Below the pieces are notes generated by a model, which was not told the DNA's origin, did no database searches, and worked only from the letters and a program-made list of their open reading frames with translations. The position numbers and the translations under genes are program-made. From contig JAMPFR010000015.1 of the NCBI GenBank assembly GCA_023664365.1, forward strand, positions 1 through 64,000: DNA of 64,000 bases, in the 5' to 3' direction. Each line of letters begins with the position of its first letter. Position 1 is the stretch's first letter. Source of the stretch: Acetatifactor muris. Lineage in GTDB: Bacteria; Bacillota; Clostridia; Lachnospirales; Lachnospiraceae. Shown piece by piece: positions 35,320-43,432 of the stretch.

Positions 35320-36384
35320 TTACCCCAGCACCAGATATAAAATCATAAACACCGCCGGTATCACGCTACAGGCCGCCACAGACAGGAGCGCCTTTATGCT
35401 GCGGCAGCCTGCGGCGGCGCATATCCCTCCCGTTCCCGCCAGCAGGCAGACCAGCAGCGCCCCCTGGGTACTGCACAAGCAACCGGAAATCATGGTAACG
35501 CCAAACAACAGCCAGTACGAAAAGCCCGTCTTCTCCTGCCGCTGCAGCTTTTTCACCAGAACAAGCAGCAGCCAAAACAGAAAAGGAATCACTATGCCGG
35601 CCAGAACCGCTTTCCCCTGCGCCGTCCTCACCAGCAGAAAATTTTCCGCAGTATAAAGGGATTGCCCCCCGAATATCACCAGAAATTCAATCAGGAGCAT
35701 AAACAGCGGAAGACCCCGGCGGCTGTTCCCCACCAGTTCTCTTCCTATCAGATAATAGATGGAATAAGCCATGGCAATCAGCGCCACAGACAGCACAACC
35801 TGGGAAATAATGGCGGCGTGTACGCCGGAAAGCCTGGCAAGGAATGCCGCCCAGACCGGAAAGGGCGCCAGTCCGTGACGTATGTCAAGCCCCGTGGCAA
35901 AGCCGGTATAAGGCAGAATCTGATACATGGTGTCCGACTTTTCCGTAATGACGGCAGTGGCCACATAAAATGCGTCGTCCCCTTCCTCGTAGGCCCGGGT
36001 CACGGCAAGCGCCAGCTGCAGAACAAACAGGCCGAACACAGCCAGCCACAAAGACAGCGCCGCCTTATCCCGATCCCGGTTCTGCCCTTCGGCCGGGGAA
36101 ATTCCGGCACTTTTCCGCCTCCGGACTGCCGCCACCAGCGCCAAAAACAGCGCCAGGGCAAGAAAGCACCCGAACAATATGCACAGACGCCGGAAATTGT
36201 GATTCTGTCCCCCCAGGATCAGGGGCACACAGATGACCTGAAACCCCGCCCACAAAAACATCTGCCCGCCTACCCACCGCAGGGGCAGAGAACCGGCCCC
36301 TCTTTCCTCGGCAGGCATAAACAGCCCGCCCACAAAGAGCGGAACCACCCCCAGCAGCAACACAAGAATCAAAGTCTGAACCAT
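35320..36384 (-). CDS. Polytopic membrane protein of unknown function
   Basis: A 354-residue protein with about nine hydrophobic segments and an extracytoplasmic loop containing TRAYEEGDDAFYVATAVIT. An acidic loop after the first helices is a feature of GT-C glycosyltransferases, which use polyprenyl-linked donors. No firm family can be named. It begins 2 bp after wecE ends and is followed by another membrane protein. GAGG precedes the ATG. Confidence 0.6.
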   Translation of the reverse strand: MVQTLILVLLLGVVPLFVGGLFMPAEERGAGSLPLRWVGGQMFLWAGFQVICVPLILGGQNHNFRRLCILFGCFLALALFLALVAAVRRRKSAGISPAEGQNRDRDKAALSLWLAVFGLFVLQLALAVTRAYEEGDDAFYVATAVITEKSDTMYQILPYTGFATGLDIRHGLAPFPVWAAFLARLSGVHAAIISQVVLSVALIAMAYSIYYLIGRELVGNSRRGLPLFMLLIEFLVIFGGQSLYTAENFLLVRTAQGKAVLAGIVIPFLFWLLLVLVKKLQRQEKTGFSYWLLFGVTMISGCLCSTQGALLVCLLAGTGGICAAAGCRSIKALLSVAACSVIPAVFMILYLVLG

Positions 36385-36386
36385 TT

Positions 36387-37520
36387 CTAAAACCTCTTCA
36401 CCACATCGCAGATATCGTCAACCTGCTCAAGGGTCAGTCCATAGTACATGGGCAGCCGCATGAGCCGCTCGCTCTCCCGGGTGGTATACTTGTCCTCACC
36501 GTGAAAACGCCCGAATTTCCGTCCCGCAGGCGCCGTATGCAGCGGAATATAATGAAAGACGGAAAGGATTCCGTTCTCCCGCAGCTTTGCAATCCTTGCG
36601 GTTCTCTCCTCAATGTCCTTTGCCTTGATGTAAAACATATGCGCGTTATGTACGCAGCCCTCCGGCACGGCAGGCAGCTCGATTCCGCCCGCCTCCGCCA
36701 GCGGCAGCAGATTCTCGTAATAGCGGTTCCACAGGGCAAGCCGGGCCTCGTTGATTTCATCCGCCATCTCCAGCTGGGCATAGAGATAAGCCGCATTCAT
36801 GTCGCTTGGAAGATAGGAAGAGCCATAGTTGACCCAAGTGTACTTGTCAATCTGTCCCCTGTAAAATTTGCTGCGGTTGGTACCCTTCTCCCGGATGATT
36901 TCCGCTTCCTCTACCATATTCCCGTCCCGAATCAGCAGCGCGCCTCCCTCTCCCATGCTGTAATTCTTCGTCTCATGGAAGCTGAAGCAGCCGAAATCCC
37001 CTATGGTTCCCAGGGCTTTTCCCTTATAGGAGGACATGATGCCCTGGGCGGCGTCCTCAATCACCGCCAGGTGGTATCTGTCCGCGATTTCCATGATAAC
37101 ATCCATCTCACAGGACACGCCTGCATAGTGAACCGGCGCAATGGCCCTTGTCTTCTCCGTCACCGCCGCCTCAATCAGCTTCTCGTCAATATTCATGGTG
37201 TCCGGACGGATGTCCACAAACACGGGCACCGCTCCCCTGAGTACAAAGGCGTTCGCTGTGGACACAAAGGTATAGGCGGGCATGATTACCTCGTCTCCGG
37301 GCTGTATGTCGGTCAGCAGGGCCGCCAGCTCCGTGGCATGGGTGCAGGAGGTGGTCAGAAGACATTTCGTGGTTCCCGTCCTTTCCTCAATCCATTGGTT
37401 ACACTTTTTCGTATAGGGGCCGTCACCGCAGATTTTCTGATTTTTCACACATTCCCGGATATACTCCATCGCCTTGTCCGCACAGGGCGGCACATTAAAC
37501 TTAATTGTTATGTCATTCAT
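36387..37520 (-). CDS. wecE: dTDP-4-amino-4,6-dideoxygalactose transaminase
   Basis: The 377-residue PLP enzyme closely resembles E. coli WecE as I remember it. Shared stretches include IPAYTFVSTANAFVLRGA-like text, FVDIRPDTMNIDE, PVHYAGVSCEMD, EDAAQGIMSSYKGKALGTIG, FSFHETKNYS (with the PLP lysine), REKGTNRSKFYRGQ and VHNAHMFYIK. WecE converts dTDP-4-keto-6-deoxyglucose to dTDP-Fuc4N. The substrate is made by RmlA and RmlB in this window. It lies in the middle of the pseudaminic-acid operon, so the locus can make at least one more rare amino sugar. Confidence 0.92.
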   Translation of the reverse strand: MNDITIKFNVPPCADKAMEYIRECVKNQKICGDGPYTKKCNQWIEERTGTTKCLLTTSCTHATELAALLTDIQPGDEVIMPAYTFVSTANAFVLRGAVPVFVDIRPDTMNIDEKLIEAAVTEKTRAIAPVHYAGVSCEMDVIMEIADRYHLAVIEDAAQGIMSSYKGKALGTIGDFGCFSFHETKNYSMGEGGALLIRDGNMVEEAEIIREKGTNRSKFYRGQIDKYTWVNYGSSYLPSDMNAAYLYAQLEMADEINEARLALWNRYYENLLPLAEAGGIELPAVPEGCVHNAHMFYIKAKDIEERTARIAKLRENGILSVFHYIPLHTAPAGRKFGRFHGEDKYTTRESERLMRLPMYYGLTLEQVDDICDVVKRF

Positions 37521-37543
37521 CTTTTTTCATACTCCTCTCATTT

Positions 37544-38476
37544 CTATTTTCCTTGCAGGTTATCCGTCATTTTGCTGATAATATATTTAGGCCTTCCCTT
37601 TACCTCCTCATAAATTCTTGCAATATAATGTCCGATGACGCCAAGGCTCAGCATCAGGAAACCGCCGATAATCAAAAGCAGGAGAATCACCGTAGTGAAG
37701 CCCTCCACGGAATCTCCCATCAGGAACCGCACAAAGGTCTGCACTGCCATCACTGCGCTGAACAGAAGGAACAGCAGGCCTGCCACCGTCACCATCTGCA
37801 GGGGAAACGTACTGAAAGAGGTTGCGTTGGACACAGCGTATTTCATCAGGCTCCAGAAGGACCACTTGCTTTTCCCGAACCTGCGCTCCTGCACCTCATA
37901 CTCTACGCTCTCCGTCCGAAAGCCTGCCCAGAAGCTTAAAGCCCGGAAAAAGGTATTGCGCTCGGGAAGGGACAGCAGCACATTCACCACCTTGCGGTCC
38001 AGCAGCTTGAAATCTGAGGAGGCGCTCATATCTATCTTAATCAGCCTGCTCATGATTTTATAAAAAAGCCCTGCGGAAAGTCTGTGCCCCAGGCTTTCCT
38101 TTCCACGGCTTATCTTGATTCCCTCCACAATCTCCACGCCTGCCTGCCAGCGCTCCCACATCTTCGGGATTATCTCCGGCGGATGCTGCAGGTCACAGTC
38201 CATGACAATCACCGCGTCCCCTCCGGCAAGCTCCAGCCCCGCAAAAATTCCTGCCTCCTTGCCGAAATTCCGGGAGAATTCCGCTCCTCTGACTCTGGGA
38301 TTCTTTTCGGAGACCTTTTGTATTTCACTATAGGTTCCATCCTCGGAGCCGTCGCTGATAAACACCAGCTCATAGTCGATTTTATGCTCCTCAAGCAGCC
38401 CTGCGAGAACCTCCGCCGTATTTGCTATATTCTGTTCCTCATTGTAAGCGGGCAGAACAATGGATAACAACGCCAT
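37544..38476 (-). CDS. Polyprenyl-phosphate hexosyltransferase, GtrB/DPM1-like
   Basis: The 310-residue protein has a GT2 domain (SIVLPAYNEEQNIANTAEVL, FISDGSEDGT, GAEFSRNFGKEAGIFAGLELAGGDAVIVMDCDLQHPP) followed by two C-terminal membrane helices. This is the layout of GtrB-type enzymes that make undecaprenyl-phosphate glucose or a similar donor on the inner face of the membrane. The start at 38476 has AAGAGGAG upstream. The next gene upstream encodes a GtrII-like membrane protein, the expected user of such a donor. Confidence 0.92.
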   Translation of the reverse strand: MALLSIVLPAYNEEQNIANTAEVLAGLLEEHKIDYELVFISDGSEDGTYSEIQKVSEKNPRVRGAEFSRNFGKEAGIFAGLELAGGDAVIVMDCDLQHPPEIIPKMWERWQAGVEIVEGIKISRGKESLGHRLSAGLFYKIMSRLIKIDMSASSDFKLLDRKVVNVLLSLPERNTFFRALSFWAGFRTESVEYEVQERRFGKSKWSFWSLMKYAVSNATSFSTFPLQMVTVAGLLFLLFSAVMAVQTFVRFLMGDSVEGFTTVILLLLIIGGFLMLSLGVIGHYIARIYEEVKGRPKYIISKMTDNLQGK

Positions 38477-38489
38477 CTCATATCTCCTC

Positions 38490-40049
38490 TTAACGATGTA
38501 TATTTTCCGTCTTAATGTACAGGATCCCATCCATGATCCGAATGGAATTTTCTCCCGGGAAGCTGTCCATGGCAATATACGCCTCGTCATAGTACATTTC
38601 CGCCATAGCCTCCGCAGGCAGAATATTCAGAGTGGCCCCCAGGTAATTCTGTATAAACAGTCTGTAATTTTCTCCCGTATACAAAAGACTGTCCCCATAT
38701 ATGCCGATCATTCCGGATGTCACATGCTGTGTAAGATCCGTGGCCGGGAACTGCTCGTCCCCCACCATCCCCATCATGGCAATGGGTATTCCCTGATAAT
38801 AGCCCGGCGTCTGCTCTATCCTGTCCAACAGCCGCACACAATAGGCATAAGTCTTCTCATACTTCTTCTGCAGATTAGAATAACCGATGTTATCTGTCAC
38901 TCCGTAATAGAACACCAGCACAAAGGCCGCCCCCAGAACCGCCCACTGAATCACGGCTCCTCCCCGAACCTCTCCGCCATGTCTGTCCGCCAAGGCAATC
39001 AGGCCAATGGGAAACAGCACCCACTGGTAACGCATGAGGAGATGATAGGTCACAGACGGAGACACCAGCAGGATAACATTTGTCACAAGCGGCAGCGCCA
39101 AAAGCGCTGTCACTATTATAACGAAAAACCAGGGGCTCTTCCACCACTTTCTTTTGACCGCCAGAAGGATTACGGCCGCAAATGCCGCGCAAATCAACAG
39201 AATCCAGGCCGCAGCTGAGATCCAGTTGTTCCAGAGCACATTCCCCTTTACGGAAAAAGCCGCAAAATCCCGGTACATTTCCCAAATCCGTCCCGGAAGC
39301 CCGGCGGCGGAGCTTCCCGAAGAAAGACCGGAAATGCCCTGATAGGAATCCAACTCCTTCCCCTGCAGCTGCAGGAGTACCTGCAGAATCACATAATAGA
39401 GCACCGCGCCCAGCACTCCCATATACAGATAGCGCAGCCCCCTCTTTACCTTCTCCCATATTCCCTTCCGCTCCATTGCCAGCATGAGTATGGCAAAGAC
39501 AGAGAGTATCATGGCAAAGGCCAGATAGCCCTGATAGGTTCCCAGGCTGAAGGCAAGGCAGAAGCCCCCCGGCAGGAATCCATACCTGTACTTCTTGGTA
39601 AACAGTACCGCCAGCACCGCCAGCAGCAGCGCCAGCATATATCCGTCCAGGGTAAACACATAGGCAAAGGTAGAGGTCAGGGCCGGAAAAGCCGCCAGCA
39701 GCCCGCCGGCTGCCACAACGGCCCAGGACTGCCGAAGCTCCAGCAGCTCTGTCAGCGCCACAGCCGCCGCACTTAAGGCCAAAAGCCCCAGAAGGCCGAT
39801 CACCCAGGGGATGGTATAATAGGAAGAAAACCCGCAGGCCACCGTGAGGAACCACCTGCCGGAGGTAATCATATTCTGGTCAAAATACAGGCTGCTCAGC
39901 CCGTCATGGTTGGGAATATCCGATAACATTGCGGGCATATGTATCAGCAGCCCTGTCACAAATGCCGCCAGAAAGGCGGTTTTCCATTGCCTTTTTATTT
40001 TTCCCGATCCCTTTTTAAGTGCCTCTGCAGGTGAAAGCATACTCCTCAC
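38490..40049 (-). CDS. GtrII-like membrane glycosyltransferase
   Basis: The 519-residue protein has about eleven membrane helices and an early extracytoplasmic loop with DIPNHDGLSSLYFDQNMITSGRW, typical of glucosyltransferase GtrII proteins, which add a side sugar from a polyprenyl-linked donor. The C-terminal 100 residues are soluble. The start is GTG, fixed by a GTGA overlap with the stop of pseG and a GAGGAAGGG site. Together with the GtrB-like protein downstream it could add a side-chain sugar to the polymer. Confidence 0.8.
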   Translation of the reverse strand: MRSMLSPAEALKKGSGKIKRQWKTAFLAAFVTGLLIHMPAMLSDIPNHDGLSSLYFDQNMITSGRWFLTVACGFSSYYTIPWVIGLLGLLALSAAAVALTELLELRQSWAVVAAGGLLAAFPALTSTFAYVFTLDGYMLALLLAVLAVLFTKKYRYGFLPGGFCLAFSLGTYQGYLAFAMILSVFAILMLAMERKGIWEKVKRGLRYLYMGVLGAVLYYVILQVLLQLQGKELDSYQGISGLSSGSSAAGLPGRIWEMYRDFAAFSVKGNVLWNNWISAAAWILLICAAFAAVILLAVKRKWWKSPWFFVIIVTALLALPLVTNVILLVSPSVTYHLLMRYQWVLFPIGLIALADRHGGEVRGGAVIQWAVLGAAFVLVFYYGVTDNIGYSNLQKKYEKTYAYCVRLLDRIEQTPGYYQGIPIAMMGMVGDEQFPATDLTQHVTSGMIGIYGDSLLYTGENYRLFIQNYLGATLNILPAEAMAEMYYDEAYIAMDSFPGENSIRIMDGILYIKTENIHR

Positions 40050-41089
40050 GTCCCTTCCTCACAGTTTCCGTAACGGCACAGCTCCCCGGCAATTCTCAGG
40101 GCCCCCCGGCCGTCCACCAGTTTTCGCAGCCTTTGACTGCAGCTCTTACGCAGCTTATAGTCCGCTGCCAGTCTTCCCATGTGGTATACGATTTCCTCCG
40201 GCAGGCTCTCTCCCATGGCCGAATAATCGCCGCCAAAGCAGACCAGTCCTCTTTCTGCAAACCCCTGCACAATGCGTTTCTGGTTGTCCACAAAGGAAAA
40301 GCAGATAACAGGTACGCCCACGGCGCTGAGCTCATACATGGTGGAGCCTCCCGCGGACACTGCCAGATCGCTTTCCTGCATAAGCTGCCGCATATTACTC
40401 ACATTACTGCAGACATGCACATTTTCATGCCCGCAGGCCAGCTCCTGCAGCTCCTCGAAATGTATATTGTAAGCCCCGCTTACTACCGTATACTGCAGAT
40501 TTGCCGTATCCGCCTCCGCCAGCGCCCGCTTCAGCAGCTTGGTCCCCAGATTATAAGTATCGCTGCCCCCGGTGGTAATCAACACCCGCTCCGCCCTTTC
40601 ACGAACTCTGTAAGCCGCCTCCGTAAATTCCCTTCTCAAGGGCACATACGCCGGGCCAAGCAGATACCGGGTTTCCGTCTCCTCCGACACGTCATACAGG
40701 GCGTCGGAGGCAAAGATATTGTAATTAATCAGCACATCCGCCGGATAGCCCGTCAGTCCCGTGTCATCCAGAAGCCCCACCGGCACAATTTTACGCACCT
40801 CCCGAAGATATTCCGGCGTGGCGCAGTAGCTGTCCGCCAGAAAAAAATCCGGTTTTTTCTCCTGAAGCAGCTGTCGGAGCCGGGGTAACTCTTCCTCCAT
40901 GGAAGCGTAGTCCGTATGCAGCACCAGATACTCCCGGTTCCTGTCCTGCAGCAGGCGGCTGCCGGTATCGTCCGCCAGCAGAAAGCACACCTGCTGCCCC
41001 CGCTGTTCCAGAGCCTCTGCAATAGCCATGCAGCGCATCACATGCCCTGTTCCAATCCGCTCATTGGCGTCGGCCCGAATGAAAATCAT
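40046..41089 (-). CDS. pseG: PseG-like UDP-sugar hydrolase
   Basis: The 347-residue GT-B-fold protein begins IFIRADANERIGTGHVMRCMAIAEAL, the PseG signature with the catalytic His in GTGHVMR. It continues with ITTGGSDTYN and VSAGGSTMYEL. PseG removes UDP from UDP-2,4-diamino-2,4,6-trideoxy-L-altrose derivatives to give the free sugar that PseI condenses with phosphoenolpyruvate. It overlaps pseI upstream and the GtrII-like gene downstream by 4 bp each, so coupling is tight. Confidence 0.9.
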   Translation of the reverse strand: MIFIRADANERIGTGHVMRCMAIAEALEQRGQQVCFLLADDTGSRLLQDRNREYLVLHTDYASMEEELPRLRQLLQEKKPDFFLADSYCATPEYLREVRKIVPVGLLDDTGLTGYPADVLINYNIFASDALYDVSEETETRYLLGPAYVPLRREFTEAAYRVRERAERVLITTGGSDTYNLGTKLLKRALAEADTANLQYTVVSGAYNIHFEELQELACGHENVHVCSNVSNMRQLMQESDLAVSAGGSTMYELSAVGVPVICFSFVDNQKRIVQGFAERGLVCFGGDYSAMGESLPEEIVYHMGRLAADYKLRKSCSQRLRKLVDGRGALRIAGELCRYGNCEEGT

Positions 41090-42720
41090 AGCTGTCTCCC
41101 CAACGCTTTCTTAAAGTCCGCAATCCCGTCCGCCCAGGTAAAAGCGTGCTTTTCGCGGATTGCCTCCAGTTCCCTCATCCGATGACAGGTTCCCTCCCCC
41201 GTCTGCCTGCGGGGCACAAGCTCTCCCGCCTTTATCTTCTCCCAGTTTTCCCGAAACAGCTCCTTTATGGCCGCCAGAAGCTTATCGTAGGTGCTTGCGA
41301 AGGTTTCCTGCTCCTCGTCAAAGACAAGCTCCCGCTGACAGAGAATGTCCCCCGTATCCAGCCCTTTATCCACCAGATGAATGGTGACGCCCTTGGGCGT
41401 ATTATCCCAGAAGCTGAAGAAATTAGGGGCAGAGCCTCTGTTAAAGGGCAGGAGAGAGGTATGCAGATTGATAATCCTGCCCGGCATCAGCCCCAGCACC
41501 TCCTCCGGGATGAGATGCCTGTAATTGAAGCTGACAATAAAAGAAGGGGCCAGCTGCTCCACCATCTCCCGCGTCAGCTTATTTTCCACCCTGTAAACCG
41601 CAGGTTCCCGCTGCTTCAGCCAACGATACAAATCCTCCGTATTGCGATTGTTGGTGACAAACAGGACGGCTCCCTTTTCAACCGCCTCAAAGGAAAGGGG
41701 CGTCCCCCGCTTCAACTCCCTGTCCGTCCGCATTCCCATAATATCCCTGTGGTACTTGGGCTTCAGGCCGTAGCCGGGGCGGATGATGCGGGTGTTCTCC
41801 CCTGTCAGCTCCTCCCCCTTTGCAATGTCCTTTACCGCAAAGACAGAACGGCGGAACACCATGCTGCTCTCCTCCTCCGGCGTCACCCCGTAAAAAGGCT
41901 CTCCCAGCGCCGCCTCGGCCTTTCGTATCTCCCGCACCATGGATCCGTACTCCTCCGGCGTCATGGAAAAGGAAGCGTCCGGATTCTCAATCTCACGGCT
42001 GAGACAAAAATGCTTTTCAATCACCTTTGCCCCCAGCGCCACAGCGGTTACCGCGCTCAGAGAACCCATGGAATGATCGGACAGCCCTATGGGAATTCCA
42101 AACCGCTCCTGCAGATCCTGAATCGTGCGCAGATGCATCCCTGCCGGATCTGCAGGATATGCGCTGGAGCATTTTAGAAGCACAAGCTGACGGTTGCCCG
42201 TCCTGTATACCGTCTCCACCGCCTCCCGGATCTCCTCCAGGGTCCCCATGCCCGTGGACAGAATCACCGGCTTTCCCTTGGACGCAATGTATTCCACCAA
42301 AGGCAGATCCACCATTTCAAAGGAAGCAATTTTATAAAATTCCAGCCCCAGCTTCTCCAGGAAATCCACCGAGGTGGCATCAAAGGGCGTTGAGAGAAAA
42401 TCAATGCCCACCCGGTCTGCCTCCTCCTTCAGGGCGCCCTGCCATTCCCAGGGCATGTAGGCCTTTCCGTAGAGGCTGTAAAGATTTTCTCCCTCCCAGG
42501 TGCCGTTTTTTACCTGAAAATACTCATTGCTGCAGTCTATCGTCAGCGTATCCGGCGTATAGGTCTGCACCTTAATGCAGTCCGCCCCGCTCTCCTTTGC
42601 CGCATGTATAATCTCCTTCGCCCGCTCCATGCTTCCCGCATGGTTTGCCGACATTTCCGCTATCATATACACGGGGCAGCCCTGACCGATAGAACGGTTT
42701 CCTATCCTGATTTTCTCCAT
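41086..42720 (-). CDS. pseI: Pseudaminic acid synthase fused to a formyltransferase
   Basis: Residues 1-350 are a NeuB-type synthase with a C-terminal SAF domain (AEMSANHAGSMERA, KVQTYTPDTLT, LSTPFD, ILSTGM, GLSDHSMG, EKHFCLSREIENPDASFS, FRRSVFAVKDIAKGEELT). They condense a hexose with phosphoenolpyruvate. Residues about 352-544 are a formyltransferase-fold domain with INLHTSLLPFNRGSAPN (Asn-His pair and SLLP) and LVDKGLDTGDILCQ with the third catalytic Asp. This matches N10-formyl-THF-dependent sugar formyltransferases. I do not recall this fusion. No pseH acetyltransferase lies nearby, so the domain may formylate the 4-amino group instead. The gene overlaps pseG by ATGA. Confidence 0.9.
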   Translation of the reverse strand: MEKIRIGNRSIGQGCPVYMIAEMSANHAGSMERAKEIIHAAKESGADCIKVQTYTPDTLTIDCSNEYFQVKNGTWEGENLYSLYGKAYMPWEWQGALKEEADRVGIDFLSTPFDATSVDFLEKLGLEFYKIASFEMVDLPLVEYIASKGKPVILSTGMGTLEEIREAVETVYRTGNRQLVLLKCSSAYPADPAGMHLRTIQDLQERFGIPIGLSDHSMGSLSAVTAVALGAKVIEKHFCLSREIENPDASFSMTPEEYGSMVREIRKAEAALGEPFYGVTPEEESSMVFRRSVFAVKDIAKGEELTGENTRIIRPGYGLKPKYHRDIMGMRTDRELKRGTPLSFEAVEKGAVLFVTNNRNTEDLYRWLKQREPAVYRVENKLTREMVEQLAPSFIVSFNYRHLIPEEVLGLMPGRIINLHTSLLPFNRGSAPNFFSFWDNTPKGVTIHLVDKGLDTGDILCQRELVFDEEQETFASTYDKLLAAIKELFRENWEKIKAGELVPRRQTGEGTCHRMRELEAIREKHAFTWADGIADFKKALGRQL

Positions 42721-42739
42721 TTATATACCTCCCGCAGGC

Positions 42740-43432
42740 TCAAAAGCCGCCGTGCTTCAGCCGATACTTTACCTGGGCCAGCTCCCAATCCTCCTCCGTG
42801 TCAATATCCTGAATCTCCATCTCCGGCAGAATAAGAGGCACTGTCTTCCGCATCACCAATGTCTTCTGCTCCAGAAAGCTCTTACCCCGCAGACAGTAAA
42901 ACTGTCCCGCATCATGATAAAAGGGGTCCAGATCCTGGGATCTTGCCTGCGCATATTCCGGCCACTTATACTGCAGGCTTCCCGCGCTTATCACCAGGCA
43001 TCTCTGAGGAGGAAAACTGAACCTGACTACCGGCAGTACGCTGTCGGCGCCGCTCTCCTCCAGAAGGCCTGCCGCCTCCCTCAGTCTCTCCCCTGTGACA
43101 AAGGGCGCAGTCGGATAAATGCAGCACACCATATCAAACCACTCACCTTTTCCTTCGTACTCCGCCAGCACCTCCAGCAGCACATCGCCGGTAGTGGCGT
43201 AATCGTCCGACGTTTTCTCACTGCGCAGGAAGGGAACCTCTGCGCCGTACTTTTTTGCAATCTCTGCAATTCCTTCGTCGTCCGTGGACACCATGACACG
43301 GCTGAAGACCCCGGCGGCCAGCGCTGCTTCTACGGAGTATGCCAGAATGGGTTTCCCGCAGAATTCCTTTTTATTTTTCCCCGGGATACGCTTGCTGCCT
43401 CCCCTGGCGGTAATAATCGCGATTGCACTCAT
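42740..43432 (-). CDS. pseF: CMP-pseudaminic acid cytidylyltransferase
   Basis: The 230-residue enzyme of the NeuA/PseF family would activate the nonulosonic acid as its CMP derivative. It begins AIAIITARGGSKRIPGKNKKEF, with the nucleotide-binding ARGGSKRIPGKN motif, then MVSTDDEGIAEIA, LRSEKTSDDYATTGDVL and CCIYPTAPF. Start 43432 is fixed by an ATGA overlap with the upstream ABC transporter. It is followed 19 bp later by the pseI fusion. Confidence 0.93.
   Translation of the reverse strand: MSAIAIITARGGSKRIPGKNKKEFCGKPILAYSVEAALAAGVFSRVMVSTDDEGIAEIAKKYGAEVPFLRSEKTSDDYATTGDVLLEVLAEYEGKGEWFDMVCCIYPTAPFVTGERLREAAGLLEESGADSVLPVVRFSFPPQRCLVISAGSLQYKWPEYAQARSQDLDPFYHDAGQFYCLRGKSFLEQKTLVMRKTVPLILPEMEIQDIDTEEDWELAQVKYRLKHGGF

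Noticed and set aside
34540-36384. The two membrane proteins as one gene broken by a frameshift
   Set aside because: The second frame has its own ribosome binding site and a natural start 12 bp after a clean stop, so two genes are more likely.
41086-42720. PseI and the formyltransferase as two separate genes
   Set aside because: The frame is continuous with no internal stop or ribosome binding site at the domain border, so it is a real fusion.
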